DNA from: Aquimarina spinulae
GTDB taxonomy: Bacteria > Bacteroidota > Bacteroidia > Flavobacteriales > Flavobacteriaceae
NCBI RefSeq assembly: GCF_943373825.1
Contig: NZ_CALSBP010000003.1
Location: 744,001 to 808,000, forward strand
DNA length: 64,000 nt
Direction of reading: 5' to 3'
The stretch's first letter is position 1. Each line of letters opens with the position of its first letter. Of the stretch, positions 18,617 through 26,039 are shown one piece after another. Both the position numbers and the translations under genes were made by a program. The notes under the pieces were generated by a model, which worked only from the letters and a program-made list of their open reading frames with translations, did no database searches and had not been told where the DNA came from.

Positions 18617-21190
18617 TTATTTAATCATTATTTTTTCTGAAACACTTCGACTTCCATCAGATATTGTTATAAAATAAATACCCGATGTTATTCCCTCTAA
18701 AGAAATTTTGTTATCGGTTACTACTCCAGATTTTATTATGCTGCCTTGCATATTAGCTAATGTAAAACTACTGTCACGATTGTTTCTCAAGCTAATTTGA
18801 ATATAAGTTGTAGCTGGATTAGGGTATACTTTGGCCAAGAACACTTTATCTTCCTGTTCTAATTTTCTATCAACTTTTATTGATGATGCTCCTTTAGCTC
18901 CCATGGTTGACCCTATATTTACAGTATAATCTTCTACTTCTCCATATCCAAAAGTTTCACAAGATGTTGGTACTCCGTTCCATTTCATAGCAACTCGCAT
19001 TCGAGTATTTCCTAATACTGCTGTAGATGGTATATCAAAATTATATGATAGGTTGCTTGTCTCTGATGTAGATGCACTAACTACTTTTTCAGTCCCTTCA
19101 AAAGTTCCGTTTTTATTAAAATCAATCCATACCGCCCAATGTTCTGTATAAGATGCACTTGCAAACCCAACACTTAATATAATAGTATTAGCTCCATAGT
19201 TAAGATTTGCTACCTGAGCGGTAAAATCTCCATAACCGCCATTAGCTAATGTGGTGTTAGAGATCCCTCCTATTCCCACATAGTCAATATATTCATACTT
19301 TACAGTATTTCCTTTTGACGTACAATAGGAAACTACAGTATCAAGAGTAGTAACGGTTACGGTATTACTAGATGCGGAGGCATTTCCTGCTGCATCAAAT
19401 GCAGATATTTTAAATGAATAGTTCGTTCCTGCTGCCAAGCCAGATACATTATACGAAACTCCGGTAGTTGTCGTTAGTACTGCTCCATCTTGATAAATCG
19501 TATATCCTGTAACCCCAATATTATCGGTAGAGGCTGTCCAGGAAAGCTGTGTGCTATTTTCTGTGATATTAGCAACTGTTACATTGGTAGGGGTTGTAGG
19601 AGTTTCAGTATCTGAACCAGTATTACCTCCTCCATTGAATGTATGCTTTCCCAGGCCATCAAAGGTATTTTGGGGATATGACTCCCACTCAGATGTGTTA
19701 TATGTTGCAGATGGTGATGATACATCTGCTTTTCTTCTTAAAGTAGCATCCTTAGCAAAGTTAGACGATCCTCCATTAAAGGTTCCTATCACATCTATTA
19801 AAACTCCATCCTTAAATAAGCCTACGGGGTCATTACCATTAAAAGTCAATTCTGAAGCTCCCGAAACCAGATCTGCTTCATTTTTTATAGTATTCGAAGC
19901 CGAACTATTGGCAGCTACATAAACATCATTAGTAGCCAAAACACCAGAAAGGTTTAATCCTCCCGACCAAGATCCAGAGCCATTGGTTTGCCTTTTGATT
20001 GTATACCCTGAAAGATTAACCGATACGCCTGTATAGTTTGCTATTTCTAAAGCCTTATTATTTGAAGATCCTTCTATATACTCCGAAAAAAACAATGCCG
20101 TAGCATCACCACCAGGTGAAGTATTTTGAGTCGTAACATTAATCGTAGTACTAGCTGCAGATATATTACCTGCTGCATCTTTCGCTTTTACAGAAAATGA
20201 ATACGTAGTGTTAGCGGTTAATCCCGAAACGCTATAACTGTTCATTAATGAAGAACTTAAAAATGCTCCATTTCTATATACATCATATCCTGTTACACCA
20301 ACATTATCTGTTGATGCACTCCATGATAATACTGTAGATGTCTGAGTTGTATTTGTTGCTATGAGATTAGCAGGAATACTTGGTGCCTGCGTATCATTAC
20401 CTCCTGTATCCCCAAACCTGTCTTCGGCTTGAGGTCCTCCCCAAATCTGAGTAGCAAATGCAGGATTATCTATAAATGGGTTTCTGTTACCTTGTATATT
20501 TTCAAGAATTGGATTACGTTGTAATTCTAATGGCGAAACAGGATCCTCTGCATTCCATTCTAAAAATAATTGTAGCATATTACTATCACCAGTTGCTGCT
20601 GCCCCTACTCCAACATTCTTTGGCAAACAACGATTGTTATAGCGTATATACATATACATCATCATACGTGCTACATCTCCTTTCCATTCATCACCAGGAT
20701 ACCAATGTCCTTGAGAAGTAGGTCCAGAATTACCCGATCCATCTGCAAACTTTCTATTTCCTCTTGATGAATTGCGCTGTACATCTGATGGTCGTAAGTG
20801 ATGTGCATCTGCTCCTGGCCCTTGTGTTCCCAGATTCGGGTTACCCAATGATTTTGGATATACGTGCTCCCTGTTCCAGTCAGTAGATCCTCCCCCATTA
20901 TTATTTACTCCTCGTGTTCTATCTGTACTCGAATTTCCATCCGTATCACTATATCCATATACTAAAACAACTTTTGAAGGATCAGAAGGTTCTAAATCGG
21001 TCTGCTTTAATGCATCCCACACCCCTGGTGTATAACTAAGAAATGTGGTATGTGTATTTGTCACCTTATCACTTAATTCATTTTTTAAAGCAGTTCCTGA
21101 TAAGGTTAGGTTTACATCATTGTAATATGATGGTATCTGGCTATACCCCATAACAGGTATAAACAGAAGTAAGAGTATTATTTTTTTCAT
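18617..21190 (-). CDS. T9SS-secreted multidomain endonuclease I
   Basis: About 857 residues if started at MKKIILLLLFIPVMGYSQ (ATG at 21190); the frame extends to 21217, but the signal peptide argues for the later start. Order of domains: endonuclease I domain with NREHVYPKSLG (catalytic His) and DAHHLRPSD around residues 110-150; a fibronectin type III domain; a lamin-tail domain (LFFSEYIEGSSNNKALEI); a second fibronectin type III; a GEVED domain (WAVWIDFNKNG, GYGEVEDYTVNI); and a type A T9SS sorting domain (VYPNPATTYIQI). It is expected to be exported to the surface or medium, probably to degrade extracellular DNA or RNA for nutrients or biofilm turnover. Confidence 0.95.
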   Translation of the reverse strand: MKKIILLLLFIPVMGYSQIPSYYNDVNLTLSGTALKNELSDKVTNTHTTFLSYTPGVWDALKQTDLEPSDPSKVVLVYGYSDTDGNSSTDRTRGVNNNGGGSTDWNREHVYPKSLGNPNLGTQGPGADAHHLRPSDVQRNSSRGNRKFADGSGNSGPTSQGHWYPGDEWKGDVARMMMYMYIRYNNRCLPKNVGVGAAATGDSNMLQLFLEWNAEDPVSPLELQRNPILENIQGNRNPFIDNPAFATQIWGGPQAEDRFGDTGGNDTQAPSIPANLIATNTTQTSTVLSWSASTDNVGVTGYDVYRNGAFLSSSLMNSYSVSGLTANTTYSFSVKAKDAAGNISAASTTINVTTQNTSPGGDATALFFSEYIEGSSNNKALEIANYTGVSVNLSGYTIKRQTNGSGSWSGGLNLSGVLATNDVYVAANSSASNTIKNEADLVSGASELTFNGNDPVGLFKDGVLIDVIGTFNGGSSNFAKDATLRRKADVSSPSATYNTSEWESYPQNTFDGLGKHTFNGGGNTGSDTETPTTPTNVTVANITENSTQLSWTASTDNIGVTGYTIYQDGAVLTTTTGVSYNVSGLAAGTNYSFKISAFDAAGNASASSNTVTVTTLDTVVSYCTSKGNTVKYEYIDYVGIGGISNTTLANGGYGDFTAQVANLNYGANTIILSVGFASASYTEHWAVWIDFNKNGTFEGTEKVVSASTSETSNLSYNFDIPSTAVLGNTRMRVAMKWNGVPTSCETFGYGEVEDYTVNIGSTMGAKGASSIKVDRKLEQEDKVFLAKVYPNPATTYIQISLRNNRDSSFTLANMQGSIIKSGVVTDNKISLEGITSGIYFITISDGSRSVSEKIMIK

Positions 21191-21577
21191 TATGTTATAA
21201 GTTAGTTTATTAAGCATAATTACGTGATCTCGAATCTAAAATTATTTTGTTAGACTTACTATAGTAAAACGTTATCAAATAGTTACCTAGTATGTTGACA
21301 ATCCACTATTTACACAAAAAAACATATTCAAATCGCTACAATTCAATCAATTACTACCCCTAACGATTGTTAATAAGTTATTTCTTACAAAAAACAAGAG
21401 TGTCATTTACAACAAATTTCTGTAAAAAAACACAAAATCATAAACATGATTTTTGCTCATAATACTACTAATAGTCAATACTCTTAGCATTTTCTCTTAT
21501 AAAATTTTATTCTTTGAGTGATTTAATCCAAAGTCATAAACAAGATCAATACCTTACTTTTTTAGTGGTTTTCATGT
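21191..21577. other. Gene-free AT-rich spacer before the peptide array
   Basis: About 390 bases upstream of the first peptide gene and its conserved upstream block, and upstream of the divergent nuclease. I see no reading frame or structured RNA. It should contain the nuclease promoter. Confidence 0.5.
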
Positions 21578-21625
21578 AACTGACTTACAATATTTTAAAT
21601 TAAATTTAAACCATAACTTAAATAT
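21578..21625 (+). promoter_or_regulatory. Class 1 upstream element of peptide gene A1
   Basis: The block AACTGACTTACAATATTTTA, then ATTTAAA and TAACTTAAATATAT, recurs almost unchanged before peptide gene B1 (21914-21960) at the same distance from the ATG. Conservation outside the coding region implies promoter or operator function. Confidence 0.55.
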
Positions 21626-21633
21626 ATTACACG

Positions 21634-21819
21634 ATGAAAAAAATCTTGAATGTTACAGGAGTTCAGAAGTTAAGTAAAGACCAACAACAAAATATTAAAG
21701 GAGCATGGGGGCGTGCAACTTGCTGCCCTAGTGGAAGAGGATGCCTTATTAGCTTTGGAAATCAAAGTTTTTGTGAGCCTGGTCGTTGTGACCGTTGGGG
21801 GCGTTGTATCTTTTTCTAA
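21634..21819 (+). CDS. Six-cysteine leader peptide A1 (bacteriocin/defensin-like)
   Basis: A 61-residue precursor. The leader, residues 1-23 (ends QKLSKDQQQNIKG), has the amphipathic helix plus terminal Gly expected of peptides cut by C39 peptidases of double-glycine type; the likely cut is near Gly23-Ala24. The core has six cysteines at 30, 31, 37, 47, 52 and 58 (CC-x5-C-x9-C-x4-C-x5-C), is net positive (about +3) and ends in IFF. The core is identical to that of A2. I do not recognise a named family beyond bacteriocin-like peptides of Bacteroidota. No transporter or modification gene lies in the window. Role unknown: antimicrobial or signal. Confidence 0.8.
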   Translation: MKKILNVTGVQKLSKDQQQNIKGAWGRATCCPSGRGCLISFGNQSFCEPGRCDRWGRCIFF

Positions 21820-21837
21820 GAAAATTCAAAACCATAC

Positions 21838-21868
21838 AAAAGGCAAACTTTCTGGTTTGCCTTTTTTT
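21838..21868 (+). terminator. Terminator of peptide gene A1
   Basis: AGGCAAAC (21841-21848) pairs with GTTTGCCT (21855-21862), flanked by AAA and a run of seven T. B1 must therefore have its own promoter. Confidence 0.85.
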
Positions 21869-21913
21869 GTGCTACATTTTTAATTAAAAACAATGTTATT
21901 TAACGTTTTAAAA

Positions 21914-21960
21914 AACTGACTCACACTATTTTAAAGTATATTTAAATACTAACTTAAATA
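21914..21960 (+). promoter_or_regulatory. Class 1 upstream element of peptide gene B1
   Basis: Copy of the block before A1: AACTGACTCACACTATTTTA, then ATTTAAA and TAACTTAAATATAT just before the start codon at 21969. Confidence 0.55.
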
Positions 21961-21968
21961 TATATATA

Positions 21969-22145
21969 ATGAAAACTATTTTAGAATTAACTGGTGTTCA
22001 AAAATTAAGTAAAGAACAACAACAACAAATTAAAGGAACATGGGGACGAGCCACCTGTTGCGGGCCAAAAAAGTGTCGTATTCCTGGAACAAGTTTTTGT
22101 GATTATGGATATTGCCGATCTAACGGAAGTTGTATGTGGGCATAA
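21969..22145 (+). CDS. Six-cysteine leader peptide B1
   Basis: A 58-residue peptide that a 60-residue ORF cutoff would miss. The translated leader is MKTILELTGV then QKLSKEQQQQIKG, followed by a core with cysteines at 30, 31, 36, 44, 49 and 55 (CC-x4-C-x7-C-x4-C-x5-C). The core ends FCDYGYC then SNGSCMWA, which defines the B type, in contrast to FCEPGRC..WG.C of the A type. Net charge is about +4. It sits between A1 and A2 and has its own upstream block. Existence as a gene is supported by the leader and cysteine pattern shared with four neighbours. Function unknown. Confidence 0.8.
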   Translation: MKTILELTGVQKLSKEQQQQIKGTWGRATCCGPKKCRIPGTSFCDYGYCRSNGSCMWA

Positions 22146-22329
22146 CCAAAATAACACTGTGTGAAAGTATTAAAAGATAATAGCGAATCTCTATGTTATT
22201 CTATTAAAAATAACCCAATTTATAAGTTGAAATTTATAAATCTCAAGAATATGGTGTTGTATTTTACTACATGATCCAATATTTTTAATGGAGAAAATCT
22301 GAATTATTAACTTTTAAAACTTTCACACA
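22146..22329 (+). repeat. Duplicated 184-base spacer, copy 1 (B1 to A2)
   Basis: This spacer and the one at 22836-23019 have exactly the same length, and the stretch from 22219 on is nearly identical (TATAAGTTGAAATTTATAAA, then CTCAAGAATATGGTGTTGTA). Each runs from a B-type stop codon to an A-type start codon, so a B-A unit was duplicated. Confidence 0.85.
22300..22329 (+). promoter_or_regulatory. Class 2 upstream element of peptide gene A2
   Basis: TGAATTATTAACTTTTAAAA then CTTTCACACA directly before the start codon. Similar blocks precede B2 (22614-22646) and A3 (22989-23019), but not A1 or B1. Confidence 0.5.
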
Positions 22330-22515
22330 ATGAAAAACATTTTGGAATTAACCGGTGTTCAAAAACTATCTAAACAACAACAACAAAATATTAAAGGAGC
22401 ATGGGGGCGTGCAACTTGCTGCCCTAGTGGAAGAGGATGTCTCATTAGCTTTGGAAATCAAAGTTTTTGTGAACCTGGTCGTTGTGACCGTTGGGGGCGT
22501 TGTATCTTTTTCTAA
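22330..22515 (+). CDS. Six-cysteine leader peptide A2
   Basis: A 61-residue precursor. The leader (MKNILELTGV, QKLSKQQQQNIKG) differs from A1 at four positions, but the 38-residue core is identical, with cysteines at 30, 31, 37, 47, 52 and 58. At the nucleotide level the cores differ only by a few synonymous changes, and identity runs on into the 3' flank (GAAAATTCAAAACCATAC), which points to recent duplication or gene conversion. It has its own class 2 upstream block and a terminator just downstream. Function unknown. Confidence 0.8.
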   Translation: MKNILELTGVQKLSKQQQQNIKGAWGRATCCPSGRGCLISFGNQSFCEPGRCDRWGRCIFF

Positions 22516-22535
22516 GAAAATTCAAAACCATACGT

Positions 22536-22567
22536 AAAGACAAACTTTTAGGTTTGTCATTTTTTTG
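22536..22567 (+). terminator. Terminator of peptide gene A2
   Basis: GACAAAC (22539-22545) pairs with GTTTGTC (22552-22558), and a T tract follows. It is homologous in position and sequence to the A1 terminator. Confidence 0.8.
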
Positions 22568-22613
22568 ATCATTACTAATTGGTTCTGGTAAAGCAGCATC
22601 ATTGTACTCAAAA

Positions 22614-22646
22614 TTGAATTATTAACTTTTTTAAATATTTTACAAA
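22614..22646 (+). promoter_or_regulatory. Class 2 upstream element of peptide gene B2
   Basis: TTGAATTATTAACTTTTTTA then AATATTTTACAAA before the ATG, the same block type as before A2 and A3. Confidence 0.5.
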
Positions 22647-22835
22647 ATGAAGAATATCTTAAATTTAACTGGAGTTCAAAAATTATCCAAAAAAGAGCAA
22701 CAAGACATCAAAGGTTCCTGGGGTCGCAGAGTATATTGTGGCGGACCAAAAAGATGTTGTTTCCGTCTTCCTAATGGAGCAGAATTTTGCGATTATGGAT
22801 ATTGTCAATCCAATGGAAACTGTATTTGGGCATAA
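22647..22835 (+). CDS. Six-cysteine leader peptide B2
   Basis: A 62-residue precursor with leader MKNILNLTGV, QKLSKKEQQDIKG and likely cleavage near Gly23-Ser24. Cysteines are at 31, 37, 38, 48, 53 and 59. The adjacent pair is now the second and third cysteine, not the first and second, so the N-terminal half of the core is rearranged while C-x4-C-x5-C at the end is kept. The ending FCDYGYC then SNGNCIWA places it with B1. Net charge is about +3. Function unknown. Confidence 0.8.
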   Translation: MKNILNLTGVQKLSKKEQQDIKGSWGRRVYCGGPKRCCFRLPNGAEFCDYGYCQSNGNCIWA

Positions 22836-23019
22836 CCAAAACAGTATTGGGTATCATCACTAAAAGATGATAGTGAATCTCCAATTATTACTCTTTTAAA
22901 ACAGTTTTTTATAAGTTGAAATTTATAAATCTCAAGAATATGGTGTTGTATTTCACTACATGATCCAATATTTTTAACAAGAGATAATCTCAATTATTAA
23001 CTTTTAAAACTTTCATACA
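22836..23019 (+). repeat. Duplicated 184-base spacer, copy 2 (B2 to A3)
   Basis: Second copy of the spacer at 22146-22329, same length, with near identity from 22908 onward up to and into the leader of A3. Confidence 0.85.
22989..23019 (+). promoter_or_regulatory. Class 2 upstream element of peptide gene A3
   Basis: TCAATTATTAACTTTTAAAA then CTTTCATACA immediately before the start codon, matching the A2 element at all but a few positions. Confidence 0.5.
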
Positions 23020-23202
23020 ATGAAAAACATTTTGGAATTAACTGGAGTTCAAAAACTATCCAAACAACAACAACGTAATATTAAAGGAGCTATGGCGAGC
23101 ATATCGTGTTGTGGACGTAACAAATGTCGAATTAGTTATCCTGGAGGAAGTTTTTGTGAACCAGGTAGATGTAACACATGGGGACAATGTATTTTATATT
23201 AA
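23020..23202 (+). CDS. Six-cysteine leader peptide A3
   Basis: A 60-residue precursor. The leader MKNILELTGV, QKLSKQQQRNIKG is close to A2. Cysteines are at 30, 31, 36, 46, 51 and 57 (CC-x4-C-x9-C-x4-C-x5-C). The core ends FCEPGRC then TWGQCILY, so it is A type. It alone lacks the WGR after the putative cleavage site, having AMASIS. Net charge is about +3. It is the last gene of the array and is followed by a strong terminator. Function unknown. Confidence 0.8.
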   Translation: MKNILELTGVQKLSKQQQRNIKGAMASISCCGRNKCRISYPGGSFCEPGRCNTWGQCILY

Positions 23203-23230
23203 CAATATTTTAAATCTTAAAGTATTGGAT

Positions 23231-23262
23231 AAAGGATGTGCTTAAAAAGCCATCCTTTTTTT
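23231..23262 (+). terminator. Terminator at the end of the peptide array
   Basis: AAAGGATG (23231-23238) pairs with CATCCTTT (23251-23258), and a T tract continues to 23262. Confidence 0.8.
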
Positions 23263-23427
23263 ATGGGTATGGTCAATCAATCGATAGTAAACAGATATTA
23301 GATATATACAAACTCTTTTAGAGTATAATATTATAGAAATACTCTAGATTTGTAAATAAACATACATGAGAGAGATATAAGGTATATCCTCTATTTAATT
23401 GTTGTATTTAATATTAGATAACGAAAT

Positions 23428-23919
23428 ATGAAATATCAAAAATTTCCTCAACACTATTATTACGTAGTTTTTCTTCTTCTATTTAATTCTGCTTTTGGTC
23501 AAAACTTAAAGCAAGAAAAAATGGAGCAATTAAACTTTATGATTGGAGAATGGATCGGTACAACCAAAGTTTATGAAAATGGAATTGTTTCGAAGCAAGG
23601 ATCAGCCCATCAAAAAATTACTTATGACCTAGATAAGAGTATTTTAGTCATTGAATTGAATACTGAGTTCTTACAACTTCATACCATAATTTATTATGAT
23701 GAAAAAGATAAAAAATATTATTACTACCCTTTTTCTAAAAAAGGGGTAAATAGATATCCTGCAGAGTATAAAGATGGACAACTCATTGTACAAAGCAATG
23801 AAAAAAACAGATTTATTTTCAGTAAAACTCCAGAGGGAGGCTTTCGAGAGTATGGAGAACAATTAATTAACGGGAAGTGGATAAAATATTTTGAAGACAA
23901 CTTTAAAAATACGCAGTAA
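23428..23919 (+). CDS. Secreted beta-barrel-like protein of unknown function
   Basis: A 163-residue protein with a signal peptide (YYYVVFLLLFNSAFGQ). The mature part starts with LNFMIGEWIGTTKVYENG, a motif shared by lipocalin or nitrobindin-like and DUF1579-type barrels, and continues with many short strands (HTIIYYDEKDKKYYYYPF, GGFREYGEQL). This suggests a small ligand-binding barrel in the periplasm. The exact family is uncertain. It lies just after the peptide array on the same strand, but terminator 23231-23262 separates them. Confidence 0.65.
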   Translation: MKYQKFPQHYYYVVFLLLFNSAFGQNLKQEKMEQLNFMIGEWIGTTKVYENGIVSKQGSAHQKITYDLDKSILVIELNTEFLQLHTIIYYDEKDKKYYYYPFSKKGVNRYPAEYKDGQLIVQSNEKNRFIFSKTPEGGFREYGEQLINGKWIKYFEDNFKNTQ

Positions 23920-23940
23920 ATAAAATGCTAAGCACAACTA

Positions 23941-24040
23941 TGTGTATAATTTATTACATCGTAAATTCCTCGCATTTTTGTTATCTTTCCTTCTTGATCC
24001 TAAAAATTTTACCCATTTTTCCATAATGAAATTATACACA
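23941..24040. repeat. 100-base segment with 12-bp terminal inverted repeats
   Basis: TGTGTATAATTT (23941-23952) is exactly complementary to AAATTATACACA (24029-24040). The segment lies between converging genes. No target duplication is evident, so it may be a miniature element remnant or a long-looped terminator. Confidence 0.35.
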
Positions 24041-24130
24041 AAACCGCCAGACTGTCTCAGAACTTACTAAAAAAATATTTAGATTAGAAGAGTTAACTGC
24101 AGTCACGATAAATTTGATTATCCTTCAGGC

Positions 24131-24868
24131 TTATTTCTTAATAAACCTTTCCTTAAAATAATGAGAATAATTACTTCCCAATGGTAGCGTAATATCCCCT
24201 ATTTGTATTCTATTAGCATCTATTTTGTTAACGTGTTTTAAGTTTATCAGGTAGCTTTTATGGATTCGACAAAATTCAAACAAGGATAATTCTTTATCAA
24301 TTTTAGAGATCGTATTTCTAATAATTTTTATTTCTCCATCGGTAAGGAATAGCTTTAAATAATTACCATAAGATTGAATATACAGTAAAGATTCATATGT
24401 GATCTTATGAATAATCTTTCCTTCTTTTATACAAAAATAAGTCGAATTAGTACTAGCAGTATTAGTTTCTAAATTTTGAGAAGTTTCGTTTTTCTCTAGT
24501 GTAATCACTTTTTTCACTCGTTCTAAGGCCTTAACAAAACGAACAAATTTTATTGGTTTCAATAAATAATCTACCACTAAATCATAATTGTACGTTTCTA
24601 TAGCATAATCAGAATAAGCCGTAACCATTATCACTTTTATATCTTCTTTTTGAAGAGTATCTAATAACTCAATTCCAGAGATTTCTGGCATTTGTATATC
24701 CAAAAGAATAATATCTACCCGCTGTTTATTAATTTCGTTAAGTGCTTCTAAACCATTATAGCAGTTTCCTACTATTTTTATGTAATCTAGTTTATTACAA
24801 TAACTTTCTAATAAATTATGCGCGTAAGGCTCATCATCGATAATAAGTATGTTATAGATAGCATTCAT
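24131..24868 (-). CDS. LytTR family response regulator
   Basis: A 245-residue response regulator. The receiver domain has the acidic pair DD (11-12), phospho-acceptor Asp57 in IILLDIQMPE, Thr in MVTAYSD and Lys104 in YLLKPIKF. The C-terminal LytTR DNA-binding domain runs from about 140 (KIIHKITYESLLYIQSYGNY, then FCRIHKSYLINLKHV). LytTR regulators typically bind short direct repeats. Its gene overlaps the upstream kinase gene by four bases, so the two form a dedicated pair. In Firmicutes such pairs often sense peptides; here only proximity to the peptide array suggests that. Confidence 0.95.
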   Translation of the reverse strand: MNAIYNILIIDDEPYAHNLLESYCNKLDYIKIVGNCYNGLEALNEINKQRVDIILLDIQMPEISGIELLDTLQKEDIKVIMVTAYSDYAIETYNYDLVVDYLLKPIKFVRFVKALERVKKVITLEKNETSQNLETNTASTNSTYFCIKEGKIIHKITYESLLYIQSYGNYLKLFLTDGEIKIIRNTISKIDKELSLFEFCRIHKSYLINLKHVNKIDANRIQIGDITLPLGSNYSHYFKERFIKK

Positions 24869-25860
24869 AAGTTAATATTTAAATAAACGCGATAAGTTTT
24901 ATCCTTTTCTTCGATCATTAGTTCGTGCCTATCTGGGTAAATAAGTTGCAAACGCTTTATGGTATTTATTTGTCCGATATAATTTTTAGACACTTTTTGA
25001 TTTTTGAACAGACTATTTTCTATAATTAACTCAAGCTTAAATTGGTCATAAAACAGCTTAATATTTATAAAACTAGGAAGTGAGGTATGAGTTCCGTGTT
25101 TAAATGCATTTTCGACAAAAGGCAAAAGAAGAAGCGGTGCTATAGAAGTTTTAATATCTGTTTTAGGTCGCTTAAACTCTACCGAACAATTATCTCGTAA
25201 TCTCATCTTCTCTAATTCTATAAAAGCTTCTATTAACTGAATTTCTTTACGAACCGGAATTCTCTGAGCAGTTGAAAATTCTAAATGATATCTAAGCAAT
25301 TCAGCTAAGTTAATAAGCATTTCGGTACTTTTCTCTGAATCAACCTGATTAACACCGCAAATATTATTGATAGTATTAAACAAAAAATGAGGGTTGAGTT
25401 GAGCTTTCAATACATGGATTTCCATTTTCAGCTTATCTACCTGAAGTTTTTGGAGTTCTAATTGGCTTATAATACCTCTCTTTGCTATTCGAGACATTAT
25501 AACAATAAAGGTTATTATAAATATATTTTGGATCCATTGTCTAATATCTACTTCAGCTCCTTCACCGTATAAATAAGCACCAAAATATGCGGCACAATAT
25601 CCTATAATTATAGTAAGTGTAATAGCAACAATACTAAAATAGATATACTGTTTTTTAGGAAAAAAATAATCTTGAAAAAAGAACAGAAGATACGTTAGGA
25701 TAATAGAAGGGATAATAATCGTAGTTGTATCCAGAATCTTTTCTAGTATGTCTGTATTTTCTGAAGACCAAAAAGCAAAAATCACGAGTATAGCGAGCAC
25801 CCAAATTAAACAGTGATAATACCATCGCTTTTTTAGTATTTTTTCTACCATTTTCATCAA
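24865..25860 (-). CDS. LytS-type sensor histidine kinase
   Basis: A 331-residue membrane kinase of the His_kinase (LytS/YehU-like) family. About four transmembrane segments occupy the first 130 residues (YHCLIWVLAILVIFAFW, IIPSIILTYLLFFF, YFSIVAITLTIIIGYCAAYF, NIFIITFIVIMS). The dimerisation and phospho-acceptor motif is LKAQLNPHFLFNTINN near residue 157. The ATPase domain has the N-box PFVENAFKHG. No separate extracellular sensor domain is present, so the signal is likely sensed in or near the membrane. Its last four bases overlap the response regulator start. Confidence 0.94.
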   Translation of the reverse strand: MMKMVEKILKKRWYYHCLIWVLAILVIFAFWSSENTDILEKILDTTTIIIPSIILTYLLFFFQDYFFPKKQYIYFSIVAITLTIIIGYCAAYFGAYLYGEGAEVDIRQWIQNIFIITFIVIMSRIAKRGIISQLELQKLQVDKLKMEIHVLKAQLNPHFLFNTINNICGVNQVDSEKSTEMLINLAELLRYHLEFSTAQRIPVRKEIQLIEAFIELEKMRLRDNCSVEFKRPKTDIKTSIAPLLLLPFVENAFKHGTHTSLPSFINIKLFYDQFKLELIIENSLFKNQKVSKNYIGQINTIKRLQLIYPDRHELMIEEKDKTYRVYLNINL

Positions 25861-26039
25861 GTGTAAAGGTAAGGATTACTTTAGTTGTACTTCTTTTTTT
25901 GTGATCAACACGGTTCATCACATTTTTAATAAATCATATCACATATACACCTACGCCTATCACAATTATTTTAATCTGTCTTTTTTCGCATCTAGTTTTG
26001 AGAGATAGCAAATATTTTTCTCAATCAAAAAATTAAAAA

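Noticed and set aside
21634..23202. Lanthipeptide or other modified RiPP cluster
   Set aside because: No LanB/C/M, radical SAM, YcaO or similar enzyme is in the window; the conserved even number of cysteines suggests disulfides instead.
23941..24040. Possible miniature transposable element with 12-bp inverted ends
   Set aside because: Listed as a repeat only; no target duplication and no second copy seen in the window.
24051..24063. CTGTCTCAGA string shared with the gyrA-clpC spacer near 56637, possibly insertion sequence ends
   Set aside because: Ten bases is too short, and no transposase or matching second end was found at either place.
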